Positions 30,440-39,131 are shown, counted from the first letter of the stretch. The stretch is 40,399 nt of DNA from JAFGHJ01 sp964606065 (GCA_964606065.1 CAZSEX010000015.1:1-40399), one strand, 5' to 3'. Made by a program: numbers and translations. The notes: a model not told the origin generated them from the letters alone.

Positions 30440-32599
30440 ATGGATCTATTAATAGTTGAATCTCCCGCGAAAGCGAAATCTATAACCAATTATCTTAAAA
30501 AAACAAAGGTAATGGCAACCATGGGACATATTAAGGATCTTCCCAAGAGTAAGTTAGGTATCGATATAGATAACGGGTTTAACCCGGATTATAAAATAAT
30601 AAAAGGGAAGGGCAAAATAGTTAAGGAAATAGTAAAAGCGAGTAAAAAGAGTGAGAGAGTTTTTATCGCTACCGATCCTGATAGAGAGGGAGAAGCAATT
30701 GCTTTTCATTTGAAAGAAGAACTTCCTGTTGAGCCCAGGAGGATACTCTTTTATGAGATGACCAAAAACGGTATAAATAAAGGAATTGCCGAACCTGGGG
30801 ATATTGACATGAATAAAGTCTTTTCCCAGCGTACAAGGAGGATTCTGGACAGGCTGGTTGGATACAAGATCAGTCCCTTGCTATGGAAAGTTATAAAAAG
30901 AGGTCTATCCGCGGGGAGAGTTCAAAGTGTTGTTCTCAGGCTTATATGTGAAAGAGAAGAAGAAATAGAGAAATTCGTGCCCGAGGATTATTGGATATTT
31001 AAAGGAATTTTTACTCACTCTAACGGTGAATTTAAAGCGAATCTCGAAAAAATTAACGGGAAAAAAGCGAAAGTGGAAAGTAAAAAGGAATCGGAAAAGA
31101 TAAAAAAAGATTTAAAAAGTGCCGATTTTAAAATCAAAGAATTTAAAAAAGAAGATGTAAAACAGTCGCCCTTTCCTCCTTTAATAACCAGTACCCTCCA
31201 GAGAGCTGCTTCCAATAGCTATGGCTTTCCAATAAAAAAGACAATGTTTTTGGCCCAGAGACTGTATGAGGGTATAGAAATGCCTGAAGGTACGATGGGA
31301 TTAATAACATACATGAGAACAGATTCTTTTAGAATTTCAAAAGAAGCAGAAAATAGTATACGCGATTTTATTAAGGATAAATACGGAAATAAGTGTCTGC
31401 CGGATAAGCCCAATGTTTATAAATCGAAGAAAGGCGCTCAAGGAGCGCACGAAGCTATTAGACCGACCGATGTAAATAAAACTCCTGACTCCGTTAAAGA
31501 ATATTTAAAGGGAGACGAATATAAAGTTTATAAGCTTATCTGGGAGAGAGCTGTAGCCAGTCAGTTCGAAAAGGCGATTTTTGATTCTCGAGGTGTTACG
31601 GTGGAAGGTTCCTCTTACGAGTTCAGAGGTTCTTCCAGAAATTTGAAATTCGATGGGTTTTATAAAATTTTGACGCCTCCTAAAGAACAGGATATAATAC
31701 CATTAATGGAAATAGGGGACTCGGTCAAACTTTCTGAGCTCGAAGACGAGAAGAAAACTACCGAACCTCTCCCAAGATATTCTGAATCTACAATGGTTAA
31801 AGAGATGGATAAAAGAGGTATCGGGCGGCCCAGCACCTATTCTCCAATTATCTCGACTCTTTTTTTAAGAAACTACATAAAAAAAATCAAGGGATACCTT
31901 GTGCCTCAGGAAATCGGTAAAATTGTGAATAAAGTTCTGGTTTCAAATTTTGGTTCCACGATAATCAATTATGATTTCACTTCTTTTATGGAGGATACTC
32001 TCGATAAAATCGAGGAGGGTGCAAAAGACTGGCAGAAATCCGTGGAAGAATTTTTTGATTCTTTCAAAGATGAACTTCGGGAGTTCGAGGAAAAGGTTCA
32101 TGAGATTAGAGATAGCATAAGCGAAAAAAGCGATAAGAAATGTCCAAAATGTGGAAGAAATCTGATAGTTAAATGGGGTAGATTCGGTAAATTTCTCGCC
32201 TGTCCCGGTTATCCCGATGATTGTGAGGGTTATACCGAGCCGTATCCGGATGATGTCCTCGATGAGAAATGTCCTAAATGCGGGGGTAAGGTAATTATAA
32301 GGCAGGGCAAGTTCGGACGGTTTAAAGCCTGTGCTAACTATCCCGATTGTGATTGGAGCGCTCCGGTCTCTACAGGTGTTAAATGCCCGAAATGCGGTAA
32401 AGGCGAATTTATCGAAAGAAAATCAAAAAAGGGAAGAATTTTTTATCCCTGTTCAAATGAGGATTGTGATAACGTTTTATGGGATAAACCTGTCGCAGAA
32501 GAGTGTCCTAAATGCGGTGCACCTTTTATGGTCGAGAAAACAAACGCGAGACAGAATTATCTGTATTGTCTCCAGTGTAAACATAAAGAAACTTTTTAA
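30440..32599 (+). CDS. topA: DNA topoisomerase I
   Basis: Relaxes negative supercoils. The TOPRIM domain starts at once (LLIVESPAKAKSI, Glu7) with ATDPDREGE (about 78-85). The active-site tyrosine is Tyr291 in LITYMRTDSFR. Later core motifs include GAHEAIRPTD and RGIGRPSTYSPI. Four C-terminal CxxC zinc ribbons follow (CPKCGRNL, CPKCGGKV, CPKCGKGE, CPKCGAPF), the last two more diverged. Length 719 is typical for this architecture. AGGAG at 30427-30431 serves as ribosome-binding site and abuts the repeat element upstream. Confidence 0.97.
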   Translation: MDLLIVESPAKAKSITNYLKKTKVMATMGHIKDLPKSKLGIDIDNGFNPDYKIIKGKGKIVKEIVKASKKSERVFIATDPDREGEAIAFHLKEELPVEPRRILFYEMTKNGINKGIAEPGDIDMNKVFSQRTRRILDRLVGYKISPLLWKVIKRGLSAGRVQSVVLRLICEREEEIEKFVPEDYWIFKGIFTHSNGEFKANLEKINGKKAKVESKKESEKIKKDLKSADFKIKEFKKEDVKQSPFPPLITSTLQRAASNSYGFPIKKTMFLAQRLYEGIEMPEGTMGLITYMRTDSFRISKEAENSIRDFIKDKYGNKCLPDKPNVYKSKKGAQGAHEAIRPTDVNKTPDSVKEYLKGDEYKVYKLIWERAVASQFEKAIFDSRGVTVEGSSYEFRGSSRNLKFDGFYKILTPPKEQDIIPLMEIGDSVKLSELEDEKKTTEPLPRYSESTMVKEMDKRGIGRPSTYSPIISTLFLRNYIKKIKGYLVPQEIGKIVNKVLVSNFGSTIINYDFTSFMEDTLDKIEEGAKDWQKSVEEFFDSFKDELREFEEKVHEIRDSISEKSDKKCPKCGRNLIVKWGRFGKFLACPGYPDDCEGYTEPYPDDVLDEKCPKCGGKVIIRQGKFGRFKACANYPDCDWSAPVSTGVKCPKCGKGEFIERKSKKGRIFYPCSNEDCDNVLWDKPVAEECPKCGAPFMVEKTNARQNYLYCLQCKHKETF

Positions 32600-32627
32600 T
32601 CGGTTGAAAGATTATCCGGTTTCGCTT

Positions 32628-32650
32628 GTAGGGCACGGCTTTAGCTGTGC
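32628..32650. repeat. GTAGGGCACGGCTTTAGC repeat, copy 1
   Basis: A 23-nt word (GTAGGGCACGG + CTTTAGCTGTGC) recurs identically at 39650-39672. GCACGGCT and AGCTGTGC form a near-perfect hairpin with one G-U pair. It resembles REP-like words common in many bacterial genomes. Confidence 0.75.
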
Positions 32651-32713
32651 AAAAACAGCTGTCTGTCAATGTAAAACTATTCCATTGAGGGTTTGTCCTT
32701 GTGGGGGATGCCC

Positions 32714-32741
32714 TTGACTTGTTTTATAAAGAGCGTATATA
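32714..32741 (+). promoter_or_regulatory. Sigma-70-like promoter of gltX
   Basis: TTGACT (32714-32719, in CCCTTGACT), 16-nt spacer, TATATA (32736-32741). The predicted leader runs about 20 nt to ATG 32767 and contains GGGGA (32752-32756) as a plausible ribosome-binding site. Confidence 0.65.
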
Positions 32742-32766
32742 TGTAAACTATGGGGATAGCAATATA

Positions 32767-34200
32767 ATGGATAAAATAATAAGGACAAGAATAGCTCCTT
32801 CACCGACCGGATATCTGCATCTGGGTACGGTAAGGACCGCTCTTTTCAACTATCTTTTCGCCCAGGTTAATGACGGCAAATTTTTTCTCCGGATAGAAGA
32901 TACGGATTTAAAACGGTCGGATGGTGCTATGGTGGAATCCATTGTTAGAGGTATGGAGTGGTTGGGATTCAAATGGGACGGAGAAATCTTATTCCAATCC
33001 GATTACTTCGATGATTACAAAAAGAAAGCGCTGGAATTATTGGATAGTGGTCTGGCATACTGGTGTTATTGTACTCCTGAAGAAATTGAAGAAAGAAGAA
33101 AAGCCTGTATAAAATCGAAAAAAAGATGGATGTATGACAGAAGATGTTATAATCTTTCAGAGGAAGATAAAAGGTTGTTTGAGAAAGAGGGTAGACCAAA
33201 AGCGTTGCGTTTTTTTGTTCCTGATGGGGTTACAAGGTTCAATGATTTGATTCACGGAGAAATAGAGAGAGAGAACTCGGAAATCGAAGATTTTGTGTTA
33301 TTGAAAGCAGATGGTTCTCCAGCTTACAATCTGGCGGTTGTTGTGGATGATCATCGAATGGGAATCACTCATATTTTAAGAGGAGACGATCATATATCCA
33401 ATACACCCAAACAGATTCTTCTCTATAGAGCTTTTGGGTGGGGAATACCGGAGTTTGGACATTTGCCTTTAATACTTGGAAAGGACAAAACGAAACTTTC
33501 AAAAAGAAAAGACGCTGTTGATGTTTTTGATTACAAAAAGGAAGGCTTTTTGCCTGAAGGAATGATAAATTATCTTGTTCTTCTTGGATGGTCGTCGAAA
33601 GACGAAGATGAAATTTTTTCTTTGGAAAAATTAAAAAAAATATTCACACTTGAAAATATTCATCCCACGCCCGCTGTTTTTGACCGTGATAAACTCGAAT
33701 GGATCAATGGGGCATGGTTAAGAAAATTAAGTTTGGAAGATATGGTAAGAAGACTTAAATTATATTTGAGAGAAAACGGGTTTGAGATAGAAAATTCGGA
33801 TTATCTTGCGAAAGTAATTAATGCTATGGGGAATAGAGTAAATAAATTAAAAGATTTTATCGAAATAGGGCGTTATTTTTTTACCGATGAGTTTGTATAT
33901 GACGAAAAAGGGATGAAAAAACGTCTTTATCCTGGAGTCGAAGATCGATTGAAAAAAGTGATCGAGAAATTCGATAAATTGGAGCCTTTTGATAAAAAAA
34001 ACATGGAAGATTCTCTGAGGCAGCTTTCTGAAGAATTAGACTGTAGAGCCGGAGAATTGATACATCCTGTTAGACTGGGGGTCAGCGGCATGACATTCGG
34101 ACCGGGGCTCTTTGAACTTCTTGATGTCCTCGGTAAGAAAAAAGTTATCGGAAGATTAGAAAAATTTATTGATTATATCGAAAGAAAGCAGAGAAAATGA
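32767..34200 (+). CDS. gltX: Glutamyl-tRNA synthetase
   Basis: Charges tRNA-Glu (or tRNA-Gln in non-discriminating forms). Class I signatures: RIAPSPTGYLHLGT (HIGH-like, about 17-20), LRIEDTD, and KLSKR (KMSKS-like, 243-247). CYC (100-102) and Cys127 match the spacing of the zinc-binding CxC-x24-C of bacterial GluRS. The longest frame starts at GTG 32701, but that lies upstream of and within the predicted promoter. ATG 32767 gives the normal N-terminus (MDKIIRTRIAPSPTG) and 477 residues, close to the norm. Confidence 0.96.
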   Translation: MDKIIRTRIAPSPTGYLHLGTVRTALFNYLFAQVNDGKFFLRIEDTDLKRSDGAMVESIVRGMEWLGFKWDGEILFQSDYFDDYKKKALELLDSGLAYWCYCTPEEIEERRKACIKSKKRWMYDRRCYNLSEEDKRLFEKEGRPKALRFFVPDGVTRFNDLIHGEIERENSEIEDFVLLKADGSPAYNLAVVVDDHRMGITHILRGDDHISNTPKQILLYRAFGWGIPEFGHLPLILGKDKTKLSKRKDAVDVFDYKKEGFLPEGMINYLVLLGWSSKDEDEIFSLEKLKKIFTLENIHPTPAVFDRDKLEWINGAWLRKLSLEDMVRRLKLYLRENGFEIENSDYLAKVINAMGNRVNKLKDFIEIGRYFFTDEFVYDEKGMKKRLYPGVEDRLKKVIEKFDKLEPFDKKNMEDSLRQLSEELDCRAGELIHPVRLGVSGMTFGPGLFELLDVLGKKKVIGRLEKFIDYIERKQRK

Positions 34201-34288
34201 ACTACAGGGAAAAAAATAAAATGGATGGCAAATTTAAAATTTATAAGTTAAAGATTACAACTTAAAATAAACAGGGGAGGAAGTTGCA

Positions 34289-36016
34289 ATGATAATGGAA
34301 AAAGTTAGATCGGTAACAAAATATTTTATGTGGTTTGCCGCTGCGGCTTTTGTTTTTTCTATGGCAATCGGTTTTGGTACCAATATTTTTACAAAAAGCA
34401 GCCAGGAAGAAGAAAATATGATAGCAAAAATAGATGGAGAAACAATTACAATCAAAGAGTATTCAAACGCCTTAAGAAGTGCGCTTCAGAGTATAAGTGG
34501 TGCTCTGGGAGCGGATCCCATAAGGGAAAGGCAGTTATCTGAATCGGTTATAAATCAGTTGATAACCGATAAAATAGTCGAGGACCTGCTTAAACAGAGA
34601 GAAATAGCTATTTCAGAAGATCAGGTAATAAAATTAATCAGGGAAAACCCGCCCTCTGAGATCACACAAAATCCCGATTTTTGGATTGAAGAACAGTTCG
34701 ATTATAACAGGTATTTTGAATTACTAAAGGACCCGCGTGCCAGTCAATTTGTAAGGTCTTACGCCGCTTCTATAATGGAAAATTTCCCTATGAGTATACT
34801 CCGCGGAGAAGTTTCTTCCATGGCGAGAGTAACAAGTGGGGAAGCAATCGAGGAATTTTTTGAAGATTCGGTAGAGGTTAGAATTGAATACATTCGATTG
34901 CCACTGAAGGAATGGAAGTCTGAAGAAGTTTCAATTTCAGCAGAAGAGTTTTACACGAATAATAAAGAGATGTTTAGAAGGGATTATTTATTAAAATTGG
35001 GATATGTTTTTTTCCCGATAAAAATTGACGAAGCGACGAAGCAGGAAACAAAGGAACTTGCGAATTCCATTGCTGAAAGGACCAGAACGGATTCTTTTGA
35101 TCTGCTTGTAAGGCAATATTCATATTTTCCCGAAGACAGAGCACTTTTCAATGGGTGGATTAAAGTCGGGGATTTGACACGTGATTTTGCCGCTGCTTTA
35201 GCAGGAATGCGAGAAGGGAAAGTGTCCGGTCCTATCGAAACCGATAAAGGTTTTCATATTCTGAAACTTATGGAAAGACATAGAGATTCTGTTAAGCTCA
35301 AAGAGATTTTTCTACCCGTATTCCCTTCCTTCGAAGAATTCCAGAAAAGTTCCACTCCAGCCTGGGAGCTGGTAAAAAAGCTTCGTTCGGATTCCGTTTT
35401 TAGTATCCCCGCAGAATATAAACCTGAATATATTTCTTTTGGTAAGGGTGATTTCCCGGATATTCCGGTAAATTTCGGAACATTTCTTGTCGACCCGGAG
35501 GAAGGGGATGTTTCTTATCCCTTGATAGGTGAAAAAGCTTTTTATGTCTTCTGGGTCGGGGAAAAGAAAGAAGGTATTCCTCCTTTTTCTGAAATAGAAA
35601 AAGAAGTGCGAGATTCCCTCGTAAATTACGAAGCGTCATTGAGAGTGAAAGATTATGCTATCAGAAAGTTTTCGGTAGAAAAACTTCCACGTAATCCCGA
35701 AAAAGGTGTATGGAGAAAGACTCCCTATTTTACACTGGAGAATTACAGTAAATTTAATATTCCGGAAAAAATTGCTTTTCTCTCTCTCAATATGAGACGA
35801 AATACCGTTTTACCTCCCGTAAGAGCTGGGGATGCCGTTTATGTGGTCAAGCAGATAGATTTCAAAATGCCGAATACGGAAAAACTCAAGGAAACGATAC
35901 CCACGATCGCTGTAAAGCTTCAACAGAAAAAAGAGGCGGAATATTTTCAGAAGTGGTTTTATCATAAAAGAAAGGATTATGATATTGTGGATATGAGAGA
36001 AAAAATATATGAATGA
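34289..36016 (+). CDS. PpiD/SurA-like periplasmic peptidyl-prolyl isomerase
   Basis: Membrane-anchored folding factor for exported proteins. A short cytoplasmic start, one hydrophobic helix (about 11-31), a SurA_N-like chaperone segment (about 44-185; AKIDGETITIKEYSNALR), and a parvulin rotamase unit (about 225-335; NGWIKVGDLTRDFAAALAG and GPIETDKGFHILKLMERH). The remainder contains a second, degenerate rotamase-like region (GDVSYPLIGEKAFYVFWVG). At 575 residues it is near PpiD size (623). GGGGAGGAAG precedes ATG 34289. It is probably a lone transcription unit, and it fits the outer-membrane assembly theme with BamA and Skp. Confidence 0.88.
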   Translation: MIMEKVRSVTKYFMWFAAAAFVFSMAIGFGTNIFTKSSQEEENMIAKIDGETITIKEYSNALRSALQSISGALGADPIRERQLSESVINQLITDKIVEDLLKQREIAISEDQVIKLIRENPPSEITQNPDFWIEEQFDYNRYFELLKDPRASQFVRSYAASIMENFPMSILRGEVSSMARVTSGEAIEEFFEDSVEVRIEYIRLPLKEWKSEEVSISAEEFYTNNKEMFRRDYLLKLGYVFFPIKIDEATKQETKELANSIAERTRTDSFDLLVRQYSYFPEDRALFNGWIKVGDLTRDFAAALAGMREGKVSGPIETDKGFHILKLMERHRDSVKLKEIFLPVFPSFEEFQKSSTPAWELVKKLRSDSVFSIPAEYKPEYISFGKGDFPDIPVNFGTFLVDPEEGDVSYPLIGEKAFYVFWVGEKKEGIPPFSEIEKEVRDSLVNYEASLRVKDYAIRKFSVEKLPRNPEKGVWRKTPYFTLENYSKFNIPEKIAFLSLNMRRNTVLPPVRAGDAVYVVKQIDFKMPNTEKLKETIPTIAVKLQQKKEAEYFQKWFYHKRKDYDIVDMREKIYE

Positions 36017-36060
36017 AGACTGTTGTGATACTTTTATTGCGGATTTTGCCTCTTGTCCGA

Positions 36061-36120
36061 CCCGGGCTTGCCCCGTGGAATAGATTGTAATTCAGGTATT
36101 TTCTTCTATTTTACAGGGCG
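36061..36120. repeat. Imperfect palindrome of the CCCCGTGGAAT type
   Basis: GCCCCGTGGAATAGA (about 36070-36084) can pair imperfectly with TCTTCTATTTTACAGGGC (about 36102-36119). It is fused directly to the truncated GAAGCAATCTC repeat at 36118-36143, forming a composite of repeat debris ahead of the lptE-like gene. Confidence 0.5.
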
Positions 36121-36143
36121 AAGCAATCTCAAGTTTTAAGGAG
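36118..36143. repeat. Truncated copy of the GAAGCAATCTC palindromic repeat
   Basis: GCGAAGCAATCTCAAG (36118-36133), with its downstream TTTTAAGGAG, aligns with the middle of the full repeat at 30356-30383 (GACGAAGCAATCTCAAGG, then TTTACGGAG). The right half is missing. AAGGAG at 36138-36143 is used as ribosome-binding site of the next gene. Confidence 0.7.
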
Positions 36144-36150
36144 TCTATAA

Positions 36151-36621
36151 ATGTATATAAAAAGATCTACTTTAATCTTTATTCTTTTAGTCTTTTCCTG
36201 TGTTTATTCTTTCAGTACCGGTTCTTTTGGCGGGACTTTAACTATATCTTCTCTCGAGAACAAAACTCAAAACCCTGACATTGGTAGAATATTGACCGAG
36301 GTTTTGATAGACGCCTTTATCAGTGACGGAAGAGTAGAAATAGTAAAATCTTCAGAAGGAGATTATATCCTGGAGGGAGTAATCAATAGTTATGACCGGC
36401 AGCCGCAGTCATATACGCCTGCCGGGGAAATCGAAGAGTACCGTTTAACTGTAAATGCTGATTTTTCCCTTAAAAAAAGAGGAAAAGAGAAGAACGAATG
36501 GGATGAACCTATTAGTGAATCATTTGTTTATTCCGCTGAATCCGATGAGCTTAATGCGGTTGATTCTGTCGCCTTAAAGGTAAAAGATTATATACTTCGT
36601 TTAATGTTGGAAGATTGGTGA
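36151..36621 (+). CDS. lptE: LptE-like LPS-assembly lipoprotein
   Basis: Likely outer-membrane plug and partner of LptD. The hydrophobic signal (STLIFILLVFSC) ends in a plausible lipobox, with the cysteine at about residue 17, followed by YSFSTGSFGG. The mature domain matches the LptE pattern: ENKTQNPDIGRILTEVLIDAF, GDYILEGVINSYDRQPQSYT and YRLTVNADFSLKKRG. The 156 residues are typical. The ribosome-binding site AAGGAG lies inside a repeat remnant. Assignment to the LptE family is good; pairing with the LptD encoded 24 kb upstream is inferred. Confidence 0.82.
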   Translation: MYIKRSTLIFILLVFSCVYSFSTGSFGGTLTISSLENKTQNPDIGRILTEVLIDAFISDGRVEIVKSSEGDYILEGVINSYDRQPQSYTPAGEIEEYRLTVNADFSLKKRGKEKNEWDEPISESFVYSAESDELNAVDSVALKVKDYILRLMLEDW

Positions 36622-36650
36622 ACCGGATGCGTATTTGCCTGTATTAAAAT

Positions 36651-37499
36651 ATGAAAAATAAGAAAATAAAAATTGCCTGGTATGGAAAACACTTTGGAGA
36701 AGAGCCTCCGTTGGTCGGTTTTCCTCAAACTATTTCCTCCAATGAAAAGCGTTATGGAGCCGGAACAATTTTTCTTTCGGGGTGTAATTTACGTTGTGTC
36801 TTCTGTCAAAATTATCAGATTTCACAGGAGGGCTTTGGCAGAGAATATTCGGTTTCCGAATTGGCAGACATAATGCTCGAATTACAACATCGTGGGGCTC
36901 TTAATATCGATCTTGTTACTCCCACATTATGGTGGCAGTCTTTGAAAGAAGGGATAATTATAGCCCGCCGTTCAAACTTAATTATACCCATTATTTGGAA
37001 TTCGAATGCCTACGAGCCGTTGCGTATCATAAGGGAAATGGAAGGGTTGGTCGATATATATTTGCCCGACTTTAAATATATGGACGATTCTATAGCAGTA
37101 AAATATTCCAACGCTCCTGGCTACAGTCGACTCGCTGAACAGGCTATAAAGGAAATGCTTCGTCAGGTCGGCATTTTACGGATAAAAAATGGTTTTGCCG
37201 AGAAAGGTTTACTTGTGAGGCATTTAATTCTTCCAGGTCATATTGAAAATAGTTTTGCCGTTCTCGAAAAAATGGCTGCGATCGATAAAAATATCCATTT
37301 AAGTTTGATGAGTCAATATTATCCGGTTTATCATTCCGATCGCTTTCCGAAAATCAACCGGAGGCTTTCGGAAGATGAAATAAAATCTGTAGAGTTTAAA
37401 AGAAGAAAACTGGGATTGGTAAAGGGATGGAATCAGGAGGCTGATTCGGGAGATGTTTTTTTGCCGGATTTCCGTAAAGAAAATCCGTTTTACGAATAG
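36651..37499 (+). CDS. COG1313-type radical SAM protein (PflA-like)
   Basis: Radical S-adenosylmethionine protein of the putative pyruvate-formate-lyase-activating-enzyme-like group. The cluster-binding CxxxCxxC is Cys45, Cys49 and Cys52 in SGCNLRCVFCQNYQIS. Other group marks are NIDLVTPTLWW, YLPDFKYMDDSIAVKYS, LLVRHLILPGH and LSLMSQYYPVY. The 282 residues are as expected. No glycyl-radical enzyme is nearby, so its target is unknown. It follows the lptE-like gene by 29 nt with no clear Shine-Dalgarno. Confidence 0.88.
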   Translation: MKNKKIKIAWYGKHFGEEPPLVGFPQTISSNEKRYGAGTIFLSGCNLRCVFCQNYQISQEGFGREYSVSELADIMLELQHRGALNIDLVTPTLWWQSLKEGIIIARRSNLIIPIIWNSNAYEPLRIIREMEGLVDIYLPDFKYMDDSIAVKYSNAPGYSRLAEQAIKEMLRQVGILRIKNGFAEKGLLVRHLILPGHIENSFAVLEKMAAIDKNIHLSLMSQYYPVYHSDRFPKINRRLSEDEIKSVEFKRRKLGLVKGWNQEADSGDVFLPDFRKENPFYE

Positions 37500-37620
37500 T
37501 TTGGCGGAGTACCCAATTCCGAGTACCGAGTTGAAAACCAACTACAATTTCTACGTGTTTTTCATGTGAAAAAATCTGTCAGACTCCGCTTACGGCTAAA
37601 AAGAAAAAAACTTTATATTC

Positions 37621-37667
37621 GTGCCATTTGTTGTTCCTTGTTTTTAGGAAAGGTTGGGATTTGGCAC
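37621..37667. repeat. Hairpin-forming inverted repeat between convergent genes
   Basis: GTGCCA (37621-37626) pairs with TGGCAC (37662-37667), and TTCCT (37634-37638) with AGGAA (37646-37650). It sits in the 213-nt gap between the convergent radical SAM and histidine kinase genes, with ACACAAAGA-type debris (reverse orientation) to its right. It could be a weak terminator, but no uninterrupted T-run follows. Confidence 0.4.
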
Positions 37668-37712
37668 AATTAAGAATTCTTTGTTATTTCTTTGTGTTTT
37701 TTGTGGTTAATT

Positions 37713-38813
37713 CTATCGCTTTGGTATGAAAATAGTAAATGTTGAGCCCTCATTTTCCTTGCTTTCCACCTCAATCCATCCGCCCATTTCTTTAACAGAG
37801 TTGTAAACAAAATAAAGACCCAGACCTGAACCTCCATTTACTGACTTGGTCGTGAAGAAAAGCTCAAAAATTTTGTCTTTAACGGATTCACTCATGCCAC
37901 TGCCTGTATCTTTTATTGAAATAGATACGTATTCTTTTTCCTTTTCATCCTTCTCCGGTCGATAAACATTTTTAACATCGATTGATATTTCACCTTTATC
38001 CTCGATAGCGTCTTTCGCGTTTATAATCAAATTAAGTAAAATTTGATGAAGCTGGTCCTGATCTCCCAGAATTCTCGTATCCGTGTCGCGATAATTAGTG
38101 GTCACTTTTATTTTTTTAGGCAATATTTGTTCGGAAAAGTGTGCCACGCTTTTTACTATCTCGTTGACACCGAAAAGTGTTTTTTCAGCTCTGATTTTTC
38201 TTATATTTGATAAAAGGCTTTTAAGAAGAGTTTTTATTTTTTGGGCGCCGTCCATAGCGATGTTGATGTCTTCTAAGACTTTCGGGTCTTTAGCATTGAT
38301 TTCCGCACTGCTCAATCCGCACATAACTTCCATTAAAAGATTATTTGCTTCGTGTGATACTCTTCCGATTAATTGTCCCACAGTCGCAAGTCTTCTCGAT
38401 TCAAGCATTTTTTTCTGGAGTAGTTCTATTTTCGAGATATCTTTCGCCATCGAGAGTCCCCTGATTGAAAGTTCCGAATTCAGAAGGAAAGAAACCCATT
38501 CGTATGTTTTTTCTTCAGAAGTTTCGGTTTTTATTTCGGTTCGTTGAATCACAGTCGGTGGTTCTTTTGGGGACTTAGACTTTTTCTTCCCGTTTTCTTC
38601 TTCGCCATTTTTCTTTTCTTTTGAAACGAAAGACCCCAGACTTTTGCCTATTTCTTTCATAAGCGTGGAGCCGAGAAGTTTTGGTATGTTTTTACCAAAT
38701 TCGTTCTCGGCCCTGCTGTTCCAGTAAACGATGTTAAAGTTTTTATCCCATCCCACAACGGGAATAGGGATAAAATCAAGGACAAATGAGATATCTTTTT
38801 CTAAATCTATCAT
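37713..38813 (-). CDS. Soluble PAS-domain sensor histidine kinase (NtrB-like)
   Basis: Cytoplasmic two-component sensor. A PAS-like domain (about 5-125; PIPVVGWDKNFNIVYWNSRAE) is interrupted by a lysine/glutamate-rich insert (about 66-88). The HisKA motif VGQLIGRVSHEANN carries the phosphorylated histidine (about residue 154), and the HATPase has the N box NLIINAKDAI, the G1 box DTGSGMSE and GSGLGL. No membrane helix is present. ATG 38813 is preferred over TTG 38822, because the latter overlaps the terminator T-run; neither has a Shine-Dalgarno. It may pair with the sigma-54 activator encoded at the right edge. Confidence 0.9.
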   Translation of the reverse strand: MIDLEKDISFVLDFIPIPVVGWDKNFNIVYWNSRAENEFGKNIPKLLGSTLMKEIGKSLGSFVSKEKKNGEEENGKKKSKSPKEPPTVIQRTEIKTETSEEKTYEWVSFLLNSELSIRGLSMAKDISKIELLQKKMLESRRLATVGQLIGRVSHEANNLLMEVMCGLSSAEINAKDPKVLEDINIAMDGAQKIKTLLKSLLSNIRKIRAEKTLFGVNEIVKSVAHFSEQILPKKIKVTTNYRDTDTRILGDQDQLHQILLNLIINAKDAIEDKGEISIDVKNVYRPEKDEKEKEYVSISIKDTGSGMSESVKDKIFELFFTTKSVNGGSGLGLYFVYNSVKEMGGWIEVESKENEGSTFTIFIPKR

Positions 38814-38820
38814 AATTATC

Positions 38821-38858
38821 AAAAAATAAAAGGTGGAGCGTAGTGATTTACCACGCTC
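38821..38858 (-). terminator. Rho-independent terminator after the Sm-like gene
   Basis: On the minus strand, GAGCGTGGT (38858-38850) and ACTACGCTC (38844-38836) form a 9-bp stem with one G-U pair, followed by CACC and TTTTATTTTTT (to 38821). It lies between the Sm-like gene and the histidine kinase. The T-run ends about 8 nt before the kinase ATG. Confidence 0.7.
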
Positions 38859-38886
38859 TCTTTTAACCTTTTAACGGTTTAATTGT

Positions 38887-39081
38887 TTATCTCCAACCTT
38901 CAATCTCAAGATGAGAGATCGCTTTATGGGAGACAAAAATCGATCTGTTGGTAGCCATCGGTGTATCCACTTTGAGGAAAAGTCCACGGTCGTTTCTGCC
39001 GGTTACTTCACCATGAAATCTCGAACCGTCGACGGTTACAATTTTGATGAGCCTTTTCATTCCTTTTGTCTGCGTATTCAT
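38887..39081 (-). CDS. Small Sm-like (Hfq/LSm-fold) protein
   Basis: 64 residues. LIKIVTVDGSRFHGEVTGRN followed by DRGLFLKVD resembles an Sm1 motif, and SIFVSHKAISHLEI resembles Sm2 (Hfq has YKHAIS). It lacks the Hfq Gln8 and FDxF features, so it is not canonical Hfq. It may be an RNA-binding LSm ring protein, or a Sm-fold protein with another role. Start ATG 39081 is chosen because GGAGG (39090-39086) lies 4 nt upstream; the longer frame from 39117 has no such site. It follows the 44-residue peptide gene by 50 nt on the same strand. Confidence 0.65.
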   Translation of the reverse strand: MNTQTKGMKRLIKIVTVDGSRFHGEVTGRNDRGLFLKVDTPMATNRSIFVSHKAISHLEIEGWR

Positions 39082-39131
39082 TATGCCTCCATTATTTTTA
39101 ATATTGCTCATAAGCATGTTATTCTAAAGTT

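Noticed and set aside
37500..37560. Possible tRNA-like segment (GGCGGAGTACCC region)
   Set aside because: No cloverleaf pairing and no T-loop GTTCRA word; it contains short AGTACC repeats typical of debris.
37600..37667. TGGCAC words as possible sigma-54 -24 elements
   Set aside because: Neither strand has TTGC or a GC at the required -12 spacing; the words are the two arms of a hairpin.
38098..38547. 149-codon frame opposite the histidine kinase
   Set aside because: Shadow of the HisKA/PAS region; no start signal or family features.
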